Shown one piece after another: positions 52,301-60,286 of a DNA stretch of 64,000 nucleotides; within the stretch, counting starts at the first letter, position 1, and each line of letters opens with the position of its first letter. The notes below the pieces were generated by a model. That model was not told the origin of the DNA. It did no database searches and worked only from the letters and a program-made list of their open reading frames with translations. This stretch comes from Streptomyces sp. CNQ-509 (GTDB taxonomy: Bacteria; Actinomycetota; Actinomycetes; Streptomycetales; Streptomycetaceae): positions 5,749,001-5,813,000 of the forward strand of contig NZ_CP011492.1 of NCBI RefSeq assembly GCF_001011035.1, in the 5' to 3' direction. Both the position numbers and the translations under genes were made by a program.

Positions 52301-53011
52301 TCAGCTGCGGAGGAGTTCCCAGAAGCGGGGGAGCACCTGCTGCAGGTACGTCGTCACTCCCGCCGCGGATTCCGGCGGGGGGTCCTCGCCCCAGTTGCGG
52401 GCCGCGGCGCTGCGGGTCTGGTACTCCTCGTGGAGGGTGCTCAGGGCGCGTTCCAGAGGGCGGCGGGGCAAGCGGGTGAGGCGGGCCACCGGGCGGACCT
52501 GGGGCTGCCAGCGGGTGGTGGCGGCGTCGCGGAGGTGGCGGGCCAGGGGTTCGCTGCGGCCGGTGAGGTCCAGCAGGTCGGGCAGCGGGAGGCGGAGGAG
52601 GTGGGCGAGCCGGGTGGCCTGGGACTCGGTGCCGGGCCAGCGGCCGGTGCGCTCCGCGCTGAGGTACGTGGCGGGGTCCATGCCGATGTGGCGGGCCACG
52701 TCGTCCAGGGGCAGGCCGTGGGCGCGGCGGTGGGCGTGGAGCGAGGTGGGGGAGTCCATCAGGTCGGCCGGCGTGCACCACAGGGCGCCTGCCAGGGCGT
52801 CGAGTTCGACGCGGGTGGGGCGGGCGTGGCCCTTCTCCCAGTCGGCGACCGCGGCGGCGGGTACGGCCAGGCCGTACGCGGCGCGCATGCCGTACGCGAC
52901 GTGGTCGTGACCCAGGCCCAGGGCGCGGCGTAATCGGCGGGCCGCCGCGGGGTCGAAGGGCGGCGGATGTTCCGGCGGGCCGGCGCCGGGGCCGGGCACC
53001 TGTGTCGTCAC
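52301..53011 (-). CDS. Helix-turn-helix (XRE-like) DNA-binding protein
   Basis: A 236-residue protein from GTG 53011. It contains two Cro/C1-type helix-turn-helix segments: about 25–75 (RRALGLGHDHVAYGMRAAYGL, then VADWEKGHARPTRVELDALAGAL) and about 85–140 (LHAHRRAHGLPLDDVARHIGM, then YLSAERTGRW). A C-terminal helical region follows. Its ribosome-binding site is weak. Target unknown. The downstream gene on the same strand is the GNAT gene 247 bp away; upstream and divergent is the LPMO gene. Confidence 0.8.
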   Translation of the reverse strand: MTTQVPGPGAGPPEHPPPFDPAAARRLRRALGLGHDHVAYGMRAAYGLAVPAAAVADWEKGHARPTRVELDALAGALWCTPADLMDSPTSLHAHRRAHGLPLDDVARHIGMDPATYLSAERTGRWPGTESQATRLAHLLRLPLPDLLDLTGRSEPLARHLRDAATTRWQPQVRPVARLTRLPRRPLERALSTLHEEYQTRSAAARNWGEDPPPESAAGVTTYLQQVLPRFWELLRS

Positions 53012-53120
53012 ACCGTCACCGTAGGTAGTGGCGCACCCCGTTATCAACCGTGCGTTCCGCCGAAGCTGCACCGGGATACGGGTGGGGCCGGAGGGGTTGA
53101 CGGTGGACGGCCAATGGCTA

Positions 53121-53132
53121 AAGTCTAGACCA
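53121..53132. promoter_or_regulatory. DasR dre-like box upstream of the LPMO gene
   Basis: The plus strand reads AAGTCTAGACCA, 10 of 12 matches to TGGTCTAGACCA with the right half perfect, 26–38 bp before the LPMO start. That position would allow repression by blocking the promoter. Confidence 0.55.
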
Positions 53133-53158
53133 ATTACCCCCCACACAAGGAGTGTTGT

Positions 53159-53707
53159 ATGCACCGCAGCACCAAGCCTGCCCGCAAACGCGCCGCCGGC
53201 GCCACCCGTGCCGCCTTCGTCGGCGCCGGCGTGGCCCCGCTGCTGCTCCTCGCCCTGCCCACCCAGCAGGCGAACGCGCACGGCTGGATCACCAACCCGC
53301 CGAGCCGCCAGGAGCAGTGTGCGAAGGGTGTCGTCGAGTGCGGCGCCATCAAGTACGAGCCGCAGAGCGTCGAGGGGCCGAAGGGCCTGACGAGCTGCAG
53401 CGGCGGCAACCAGGGCTTCGCCGAGCTGGACGACGACGGCAAGGGCTGGAAGGTCACGGACGTCGGCAGCACCACGACGTTCAACTGGAAGATCACTGCC
53501 CGGCACAGCACCAGCACCTGGCAGTACTTCGTCGGCGGCCAGAAGGTCGCGGAGTTCGACGACGGCGGCGCCCAGCCGCCGGCCGAGTTCAGCCACTCCG
53601 TGAACTTCGGCGGGATCACCGGCAAGCAGAAGGTGCTCGCCGTGTGGAACGTCGCCGACACCGGGAACGCCTTCTACGCCTGCATCGACGTCAACATCGG
53701 CGGCTGA
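53159..53707 (+). CDS. Secreted AA10 lytic polysaccharide monooxygenase, chitin-active type
   Basis: A 182-residue copper enzyme that oxidatively cleaves crystalline chitin and boosts chitinases. Signal peptide 1–40 ends ANA, so His41 becomes the N-terminal residue of the copper histidine brace; the second ligand is His116 in ITARHSTSTWQYF. The AA10 core includes AHGWITNPPSRQEQC, a surface pair of Cys, and NAFYACIDVNIGG at the C-terminus with the axial Phe region. No extra binding module. ATG 53159 has AAGGAGTG upstream. A dre-like box and the chitinase at the other end of the window suggest a shared chitin regulon. Confidence 0.94.
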   Translation: MHRSTKPARKRAAGATRAAFVGAGVAPLLLLALPTQQANAHGWITNPPSRQEQCAKGVVECGAIKYEPQSVEGPKGLTSCSGGNQGFAELDDDGKGWKVTDVGSTTTFNWKITARHSTSTWQYFVGGQKVAEFDDGGAQPPAEFSHSVNFGGITGKQKVLAVWNVADTGNAFYACIDVNIGG

Positions 53708-53745
53708 CGCCCGCCGCGCAGGTCCGTCCCCGTGGCCGTACGGGG

Positions 53746-53775
53746 CGCGCCCGGCGGGGTTTTCCGCCGGGCGCG
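53746..53775. terminator. Terminator after the LPMO gene
   Basis: Perfect 12-bp arms CGCGCCCGGCGG and CCGCCGGGCGCG with loop GGTTTT, 39 bp past the LPMO stop, also serving the convergent ABC operon. Confidence 0.85.
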
Positions 53776-53852
53776 TCGCGCGGCCGCCGCGGGCGGCGGT
53801 GGAGGGCGGGCCAGGCCCCGGTCCGCCCTTCACCGCACCCCGCACCGCACTG

Positions 53853-54758
53853 TCAGCCCTTCACCGCACCGCCCAGGGCGAAGCCGCCGCCGAGGCGGCG
53901 GGCGATGAGCACGTACAGCAGCACCGCGGGCGCCGAGTAGAGGATCGAGAAGGCGGCCAGCTCCCCGTAGACCACGGAGCCCATGTTGCCGAAGAGCTCG
54001 AAGATCGAGACGGAGGCGGGCATCTGGTCCGGGCTGAGCAGCAGCATGAAGGGGACGAAGAAGTTCCCCCACATCATGATGAAAGAAAAGACCGTCACCA
54101 CCACGACGCCCGGGCCCATCAGCGGCAGGATGACCCGCACCAGCGCCTGCATCGACGACGCGCCGTCCGTCCAGGCCGCCTCCTCCAGCACCTTCGGCAC
54201 CCCGTCCATGAAGTTCTTCATCAGCCAGATCGCGAACGGCAGTTGCGAGCTGGCCAGGAAGAACGCCGTGCCGGACATCGTGTCGATGAGGTTGATCTGC
54301 ACGAAGAGGCCGTAGACCGGCACCATGATGGCGGTGATCGGCAGGCTGGTGGTGAAGAGGATCGTCAGCATGAACGGGCGGTTCAGCCGTGAGCTGTAGC
54401 GCGAGAGCGGGTACGCCGCCAGCGCCGCCGCGACGACCGTGATGGCCGTCGCCGAACCGCACAGGATCAGGCTGTTGAGCAGCGGGCGGAAGGTGATGTC
54501 CGTGGTCATCACCGCGTCGAAGTTGTCCCAGGTGACGTCCGTGGGCGGCCGGGCGGTCAGGCCCGAGTCCGCGTCGACGGACGAGAAGAGCAGCCAGGCC
54601 AGCGGCAGCACGAACGCCAGCGCCGCCAGCAGCAGGCACAGGTCGGCCGCCAGCCGCCGGCTGCTCCGGCGCGCGCCAGGCCCCCGGCGCGGGCCGCGCC
54701 TGCGGGGTGCCGGAGGGCCGGGCGGCGGGGTGCCGCGGGTGAGCGTGGACGTGGGCAT
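53853..54758 (-). CDS. Sugar ABC transporter permease, MalG type
   Basis: A 301-residue permease with six membrane helices after an Arg/Pro-rich 35-residue N-terminus. The EAA loop EEAAWTDGASSMQALVRVILPLMGPG (near 195–220) contacts the ATPase subunit. It ends LGGGFALGGAVKG as usual for MalG-like CUT1 permeases. ATG 54758 lies 3 bp after the stop of the upstream permease. No ATPase gene is present, so a shared ATPase such as MsiK would be used, as is common in Streptomyces (knowledge of the genus). Confidence 0.93.
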   Translation of the reverse strand: MPTSTLTRGTPPPGPPAPRRRGPRRGPGARRSSRRLAADLCLLLAALAFVLPLAWLLFSSVDADSGLTARPPTDVTWDNFDAVMTTDITFRPLLNSLILCGSATAITVVAAALAAYPLSRYSSRLNRPFMLTILFTTSLPITAIMVPVYGLFVQINLIDTMSGTAFFLASSQLPFAIWLMKNFMDGVPKVLEEAAWTDGASSMQALVRVILPLMGPGVVVVTVFSFIMMWGNFFVPFMLLLSPDQMPASVSIFELFGNMGSVVYGELAAFSILYSAPAVLLYVLIARRLGGGFALGGAVKG

Positions 54759-54761
54759 CGC

Positions 54762-55748
54762 TCATACCTCCGTACGCAGCATCCGCATGTACACCAGCGA
54801 GAACAGGGCGCCCACCAGCAGCAGGAGCAGGGCCACCGCCGTGCCGTAGCCGAGCAGGTTGTTCTTGAACGCCTGCTCGTACATGAACAGCGGCAGCGTC
54901 TGGCTGCGGTCGCCCGGGCCGCCGCGGGTCATCGCCCAGATCAGCCCGAAGACCGAGAGGGTCTGCAGGGTGTTGAGCATCAGGTTGGTGGCGATCGAGC
55001 GCCGGATCATCGGCAGCGTCACGTGCCACAGCTTCCGCCAGCCGCCCGCGCCGTCCACCTCCGCAGCCTCCGTGATCTCCTTCGGGATCTCGGAGAGCGC
55101 GGCGGAGTAGACGAGCATCGAGAACGCGGTGCCGCGCCAGATGTTGGCGAACGACACGGCCAGGATCGGCAGCGTGTACAGCCAGTTCTGGCCGGGCAGA
55201 TGGAGCCAGTCCAGCACGGAGTTGAGCGTGCCCTCGCGGCGGAAGAAGGCGTAGAGCAGGAAGCCCGCGACGACCTCGGGCACCACCCAGGCGGTGATGA
55301 CGATGGCCCCGGTGACGGTGCGTACCGTCTTCGAGGCCCGCTGCATCAGCGACGCGAGCGCGAGGCCGAGCGTGTTCTGGCCGACGATCGACGACAGGAT
55401 CGTGAACACCAGCGTCAGCCAGACGGCGTTGACGAAGCCCTCGTCGTCGAAGGCGGTGCGGAAGTTCTCCAGGCCGACGAACGACGACTCGGCCTGGCCC
55501 GACAACTGCAGGTCGGTGAAGGCGATCCACACGCAGTAGGCGATCGGGCCCGCCAGGAACAGCAGCATCAGGACGACGGAAGGACCCACGGGCAGCGCCC
55601 GCAGCAGTGCGCGCAGCACGGAGCTGGGCGGCTGCGGGTGTTTCCGTGGTCCGGTGCGGCGGCCGCCGCCCGCCTGGCCGGGGACGCGCGCCGCTCCGGC
55701 GGCGGCGTCCCGCGGCCCGGCGGGGGCGGGGGTGTGCTTGCTCACCAT
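54762..55748 (-). CDS. Sugar ABC transporter permease, MalF type
   Basis: A 328-residue permease: a disordered Pro/Arg-rich first 45 residues, six membrane helices, the EAA loop KEITEAAEVDGAGGWRKLWHVTLPMI near 233–258. FVGLENFRTAF near 88 is typical of CUT1 MalF-like proteins. It follows the binding-protein gene by 23 bp and precedes the MalG-type gene, making a three-gene importer operon. Substrate unknown. Confidence 0.93.
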   Translation of the reverse strand: MVSKHTPAPAGPRDAAAGAARVPGQAGGGRRTGPRKHPQPPSSVLRALLRALPVGPSVVLMLLFLAGPIAYCVWIAFTDLQLSGQAESSFVGLENFRTAFDDEGFVNAVWLTLVFTILSSIVGQNTLGLALASLMQRASKTVRTVTGAIVITAWVVPEVVAGFLLYAFFRREGTLNSVLDWLHLPGQNWLYTLPILAVSFANIWRGTAFSMLVYSAALSEIPKEITEAAEVDGAGGWRKLWHVTLPMIRRSIATNLMLNTLQTLSVFGLIWAMTRGGPGDRSQTLPLFMYEQAFKNNLLGYGTAVALLLLLVGALFSLVYMRMLRTEV

Positions 55749-55771
55749 GGCCTCTCGGGCTGCTCGGGCGG

Positions 55772-57133
55772 CTACTTCTCGACCACCTCGCCGTCGGTGA
55801 TCGAATCGAGCTGTTCGTCATAGCCCTTGGCGGCCTCCTCGGCGGAGGCGTCGCCGGTGGTCACCTGCTCCATGGCCTCCTGGATGGCGGTGGAGACCTG
55901 CGGGTAGACCGGGAGCGCCGGGCGGTAGTGGGTGTCCTCGACCAGGCCGGTGAAGAACTCGACGCCCGGGACGTACGCCTGGTACTCCGGGTCGGCGGCG
56001 ACGTCCTCGCGGACGGCGATCTGGCCGTTGGCGATGGTCAGCCGGGTGTTGTTCTTCCGCGACTGGGCGACCTTCATGAACTCGAAGGCCAGGTCGGGGT
56101 TGTTGGCCTTGGCGGGGATGGACCAGGCCCAGCCGCCGGACATGCTGACCCGTCCCGGCGCCTGGCCGTTCTGGGTGGGCATGGCGGCCTGGCCGAGCAC
56201 CTCGGTCCACTCCGGCCACGGCTTGGGGCCGGTCTCCAGCCAGTTGTTCGACATCCAGGAGCCGTCGAGGTCGATGGCGAGCTTGCCCTCGGGCAGCCAC
56301 TCGGTGCCGACCTTGGTGCCGACGTTGGGGTCGAGGGCGTCCTGCGGGTCGGGGCCGAGGCCGTCGTTGTAGACGGTGTGCACGAAGTCGAGGGCGTCGG
56401 TGAAGCCCTGGCTGCCGGCGACCCACTTCTTCGACCCCGGGTCGTACAGCGGGTCCTCGCCCGTGCCGTACAGCAGCATCTCGAAGCCCTGCATGGACGA
56501 CGCCTCGCCCGCGGGCTTGCCGGTGTAGACGTTCAGCGGGATGACGCCGGGCAGCTCGCGCTTGATGGTGCGGGCGGCGTCCAGGACGTCGTCCCAGGTC
56601 TTCGGCTGCCAGTCGGTGGGGAGTCCGGCCTCGGCGAAGAGCTCCTTGTTGTACCAGAGCCCGCGGGTGTCGGTGCCGTCGGGGACGCCGTACGTCTTGC
56701 CGTCCTGGCCCTGCGCGGCGGTCTTCGCCGTGTCGATGTACTGGCCCCAGTCCTTCCAGTCCTTGAGGTAGTCGTCGAGGGGGGTGAGAAGCCCCGCGGC
56801 GATATCGGAGTTGATGAGGAAGGTGTCCTCGTAGACCAGGTCGGGGGCGGTCTTGGGGGACCGCAGCATCTGCTGGACCTTGGTGTAGTACTGCTCGTCC
56901 GGCACTTGAACGGGGATCAGTTCGACCTTCTTGCCGGGGAACTTCTCCTCGAACTCCTTCTTCACCGCCTCGATCTCGCGGTCGAAGATCTTGTTCTTGG
57001 CGTCGGTGGACTTCTTGAACTGGACTCTGACCGTGTCCGGATCGCTGCCGGAGTCTCCGCAGGCGGAGAGCGCGGTGGCGGCGAGGACGGCGGTGAGCGC
57101 GGTGGCGAGCATGGGGGAAACGGGGCGGTGCAC
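55772..57133 (-). CDS. Sugar-binding lipoprotein of a CUT1 ABC importer
   Basis: A 453-residue extracellular solute-binding protein (family 1). GTG 57133 is chosen: GGGAGG lies 7 bp upstream and a lipoprotein signal peptide with lipobox LSAC (Cys about 26) begins there; the longest reading to 57211 is rejected. The mature protein has DTVRVQFKK, FEEKFPGKKVELIPVQVPDEQYYTK, APDLVYEDTFLINSDIAAG, DTRGLWYNKELFAEAGLP and GGWAWSIPAKANNPDLAFEFMK. It captures a sugar, possibly an oligosaccharide, for the two permeases. A LacI-like palindrome lies about 100 bp upstream, but no repressor gene is adjacent. Confidence 0.93.
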   Translation of the reverse strand: MHRPVSPMLATALTAVLAATALSACGDSGSDPDTVRVQFKKSTDAKNKIFDREIEAVKKEFEEKFPGKKVELIPVQVPDEQYYTKVQQMLRSPKTAPDLVYEDTFLINSDIAAGLLTPLDDYLKDWKDWGQYIDTAKTAAQGQDGKTYGVPDGTDTRGLWYNKELFAEAGLPTDWQPKTWDDVLDAARTIKRELPGVIPLNVYTGKPAGEASSMQGFEMLLYGTGEDPLYDPGSKKWVAGSQGFTDALDFVHTVYNDGLGPDPQDALDPNVGTKVGTEWLPEGKLAIDLDGSWMSNNWLETGPKPWPEWTEVLGQAAMPTQNGQAPGRVSMSGGWAWSIPAKANNPDLAFEFMKVAQSRKNNTRLTIANGQIAVREDVAADPEYQAYVPGVEFFTGLVEDTHYRPALPVYPQVSTAIQEAMEQVTTGDASAEEAAKGYDEQLDSITDGEVVEK

Positions 57134-57230
57134 GGCGGGACCTCCCTGCGGCTCGGGCGAGGATGCGGAGAAAGTACGGCTGTCCGGATGTCCGGTCAAT
57201 CCTTCTGACAAGGGCTGTCCCGTATCGGTG

Positions 57231-57240
57231 ACAACGTTGT
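57231..57240. promoter_or_regulatory. LacI-type palindrome ACAACGTTGT upstream of the sugar importer
   Basis: Perfect 10-bp palindrome with CG centre, as preferred by LacI-family repressors of sugar operons, within GTGACAACGTTGTTGTACC, 98 bp upstream of the binding-protein start. Confidence 0.55.
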
Positions 57241-57304
57241 TGTACCGACTGATTCCAGCCGCCGGCGGGCCGGAAGCTTTCGCGTGGAGCCGCGTGACGG
57301 GACG

Positions 57305-58006
57305 TCAGGGGCGGGAGCCGGACCAGCGGTAGCGCAGCTCGGGGCGGCCCACTTGGCCGTACTGCGGGGCGCGGACGGCGTGGCCGGCCTCCGCCAGATG
57401 CTCCAGGTAGCGGCGGGCGGTGATGCGCGACGTGCCGGTGGCCTCGCCGGCGGCGGTGGCCGTGAGGCCGTCGTCGCCCGCCCGGCGCAGGGCGTCGGTG
57501 ACGGCGGCGAGGGTGGGGCCCGACAGCCCTTTGGGGAGCGCGGCCTGCGCCGGGGCGCGGAGCGCGGCGAGCGCGCGGTCCACCTCGTCCTGGCCGCCGG
57601 CCTCGCCGACGGCGGCGTGGAACTCGGCGTAGCGGACGAGCCGGTCGCGCAGGGTGGCGAAGGCGAACGGCTTCAGCACGTACTGCACGACGCCGAGGGA
57701 CACCCCCTCGCGGACCACGGCGAGGTCGCGGGCGGAGGTGACGGCGATGACGTCGGCGGCGTGCCCCGCGGTACGCAACGAGCGGAGCAGGGCGAGGCCG
57801 TGGCCGTCGGGGAGGTAGAGGTCGAGGAGGATCAGGTCGACGGGCACCTGGTCGAGGACCCGGACCGCCTCGGCACGCGACCGCGCCGCCCCGGCGACGG
57901 CGAAGCCGGGCACGCGCTCGACGTAGAGCCGGTGCGCGTCGGCGGCGACGGGATCGTCCTCGACGACGAGCACCCGGATGGGCGCGGAGCGCCCGGGGGC
58001 GGTCAC
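57305..58006 (-). CDS. CitB/DcuR-type response regulator
   Basis: A 233-residue regulator. Receiver domain about 10–125 with acidic VVEDD, phosphoacceptor Asp62 in LILLDLYLPDG, Ser/Thr in AVTSARD and Lys in YVLKPF. The C-terminal winged helix starts near 165 (LSGPTLAAVTDALRRAGDDGLTATAAGEATGTSRITARRYLEHL in outline), the CitB/DpiA type that reads C4-dicarboxylate or citrate kinase signals. GTG 58006 overlaps the kinase stop by 4 bp. It likely controls the divergent dctA gene at 60287. Confidence 0.92.
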   Translation of the reverse strand: MTAPGRSAPIRVLVVEDDPVAADAHRLYVERVPGFAVAGAARSRAEAVRVLDQVPVDLILLDLYLPDGHGLALLRSLRTAGHAADVIAVTSARDLAVVREGVSLGVVQYVLKPFAFATLRDRLVRYAEFHAAVGEAGGQDEVDRALAALRAPAQAALPKGLSGPTLAAVTDALRRAGDDGLTATAAGEATGTSRITARRYLEHLAEAGHAVRAPQYGQVGRPELRYRWSGSRP

Positions 58007-60168
58007 CGGTCCCCCGGGCGGTCGGCGTCGGCGGGGCGGCGGGGGCACGGGTGGCCGGCGCGGGTCCGGGGAGCCGAACGCGCGGGTGAGTCGGGCGGGT
58101 TCGCGGGCCGGGCGGGTGCGGTGGGAGTGGAGGGGCACGCGGGGCGGTGGGGGCCCGAAGCGGAGCCGCCGGGATCCGGCTGTGCGGTGGGCGTGCCCGG
58201 GACCGGACTCCGGGGTGCGGTGGGAGAGCCGGCGGGTCCGGTCGGCCGGTGCCGGCGCGGACCGTCGTCGGCAGGGTTGCGCGCCGCGGGGACTCGGGGC
58301 GCCGACGCGGCGGAGCCGCCGTCGGCGGGGTCTCGCGGCTGCGCCGCGGTTTCCGCGGCGGGCCCGCCCCCGGCCGCCGGGGCTGCTGTGACCGGCTCGC
58401 CCGGGGCCGCTCCGGCTCCCGGCGCCGGCCCGCCCCGCGGGTCCCCGGCTTCCGGCCCCGGTCCGCTCAGCGGCTCCGCCGCCGCCTTCGCCGTTCCCTT
58501 CTGCGGCCACCCGGTTTCCGGAGCCGGGGCGCCCAGCGGGCCCAGCGGGAGGCGGACGGTGAACTCCGCGCCGCCGGCCTCCGCGCCGGTGAGCGTCGCC
58601 TCGCCGCCGTGGCGGCGGGCGGCCTGGCGGACCAGGGCCAGGCCCAGGCCGCGTCCTGCGGGACCCGCGCGTTTCGTGGTCCAGCCGCGGGCGAAGACCT
58701 CCTCCGCGCGGCTCGGGTCCACCCCCGGGCCGTCGTCCGCCACCCGCAGCAGCAGCTCCCCGTCCGCCGCCAGCGCCGTGACCCGTACCTGCGGCTGCGC
58801 CGTGTCCCGTGTCCCGGACGCCGTCCGGGTCCTCGCGCCCTCCGCCGCCGCGTCCACCGCGTTGTCGATCAGGTTGCCCAGCACCGTCACCAGGTCCCGG
58901 GGCGGCAGCGTCGGCGGGAGCACGCCGTCGTCGATGCGGCTGTCCGGGCTCAGCACCAGCTCCACCCCCTGCTCGTTCGCCTGCGCGGCCTTCCCCAGCA
59001 GCAGCGCCGCGAGCACCGGTTCCGTCACCGCGCCCGTCACCCGGTCCGTCAGCGTCTGCGCCAGCTCCAGCTCCGCCGTGGCGAACTCCACCGCCTGTTC
59101 CGTCCGCCCCAGCTCGATCAGCGAGACCACCGCGTGCAGCCGGTTCGCCGACTCGTGCGCCTGCGAGCGCAGTGCCTCCGCGAAGCCCCGTGCCGAGTCC
59201 AGCTCGCCCGTCAGCGTCTGCAGCTCCGTGACGTCCCGCAGCGTGACGACCGTGCCGCGGTGCTCGCCGCCCGTGACCGGCGAGGTGTTGACGACCACCG
59301 TCCGGTCCCGGGTCAGGTGCACCTCGTCGACCCGCGGCCCCGGCGACAGCAGCGCCTCCGTGAGCGGCGCCGGCAGCCCGAGGTCCGCGACCGGGCGGCC
59401 CACGACCTCGCCGCCGGGACCCATGCCGAGCAGCTCCCGCGCGCCGTCGTTGACGAGCGCGATCCGCCCGGTGCCGTCGAGCATCAGCAGGCCCTCGCGG
59501 ACCGCGTGCAGCGTCGCCTGGTGGTAGTCGTGCAGCCGGCTCAGCTCACCGGCGTTCATGCCGTGCGTGTGCCGCCGCAGCCGCGCGTTGATGAGGTACG
59601 TGGCGAGCCCCGCCAGCGCCAGCGCGCCCGCGGCGACGTACAGCACGGGCATGAGCTGCCGCCGCACCTCGTCGCTGATCGTCTTGACCGTGATCCCCGC
59701 GCTCACCAGCCCGACGATCCGCCCATCGTCCGCCCGTACCGGCGTGACCACGCGCAGCGACGGGCCGAGCGTGCCGGTGTACGTCTCCGTGAAGGTCTCG
59801 CCGCGCAGCGCGCGGGCGGTGTGGCCGAGGAACGCCTCGCCGATCACGTCCGGGTTGGGGTGGGTGTAGCGGGTGCCGTCCGGGGCCATGATCGTGATGA
59901 ACGTCACCGCCGTGTCCCGCCGGGCGCGCTCGGTGTACGGCTGCAGGACGCCGGACGGGGTCCCGCCGCCGGTGATCGCCTCGGCGACCCCCGGCGCCGC
60001 CGCCACCGAACGCGCCGTGGACTCCGCCTGCCGGGCCGCCGCCTCCTCCGCGCGGTCGTGCGCCGTCACGTACATGAAGATCGCCGCCCCGGCCACCATG
60101 AGCGTGACCAGCACGACCTGCATCGCGAAGAGCTGGCCGGCCAGGCTGCGGGGACGGGGGAGGCGCAT
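58003..60168 (-). CDS. CitA/DcuS-type sensor histidine kinase with long C-terminal tail
   Basis: A 721-residue kinase. Membrane helix 1 about 15–35, periplasmic PAS-like (sCache) sensor about 36–170 (FITIMAPDGTRYTHPNPDVIGE, FLGHTARALRGETFTETY), helix 2 near 175–195, cytosolic PAS, then the H-box SQAHESANRLHAVVSL near 340 and ATPase domain with NLIDNAVDAA, DDGPGVD and GRGLGLALVRQAARRHGG. This layout is that of dicarboxylate and citrate sensors. After the catalytic domain come about 180 residues of Ala/Pro/Gly/Arg-rich sequence with no domain. ATG 60168 has GGAG upstream. Divergent from dctA. Confidence 0.92.
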   Translation of the reverse strand: MRLPRPRSLAGQLFAMQVVLVTLMVAGAAIFMYVTAHDRAEEAAARQAESTARSVAAAPGVAEAITGGGTPSGVLQPYTERARRDTAVTFITIMAPDGTRYTHPNPDVIGEAFLGHTARALRGETFTETYTGTLGPSLRVVTPVRADDGRIVGLVSAGITVKTISDEVRRQLMPVLYVAAGALALAGLATYLINARLRRHTHGMNAGELSRLHDYHQATLHAVREGLLMLDGTGRIALVNDGARELLGMGPGGEVVGRPVADLGLPAPLTEALLSPGPRVDEVHLTRDRTVVVNTSPVTGGEHRGTVVTLRDVTELQTLTGELDSARGFAEALRSQAHESANRLHAVVSLIELGRTEQAVEFATAELELAQTLTDRVTGAVTEPVLAALLLGKAAQANEQGVELVLSPDSRIDDGVLPPTLPPRDLVTVLGNLIDNAVDAAAEGARTRTASGTRDTAQPQVRVTALAADGELLLRVADDGPGVDPSRAEEVFARGWTTKRAGPAGRGLGLALVRQAARRHGGEATLTGAEAGGAEFTVRLPLGPLGAPAPETGWPQKGTAKAAAEPLSGPGPEAGDPRGGPAPGAGAAPGEPVTAAPAAGGGPAAETAAQPRDPADGGSAASAPRVPAARNPADDGPRRHRPTGPAGSPTAPRSPVPGTPTAQPDPGGSASGPHRPACPSTPTAPARPANPPDSPARSAPRTRAGHPCPRRPADADRPGDR

Positions 60169-60195
60169 GGCTCCAGTGTCGCCGGACCGGTCACG

Positions 60196-60213
60196 TGAAC
60201 GAAATGAACGCAA
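60196..60213. promoter_or_regulatory. Tandem 9-bp repeat TGAACGAAA–TGAACGCAA before dctA
   Basis: Two adjacent copies differing at one base lie in the 118-bp gap between the sensor kinase and dctA, framed by GTCAC and GTGAC. Direct repeats of this kind are usual binding sites for CitB/DcuR-type regulators. Confidence 0.5.
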
Positions 60214-60286
60214 CGGTGACGCCGTCCGCGGCGGCCGACATAGTCACCGGGACCGCAGGGACACCGAGCCGTGAGGAGGCAGCGAC

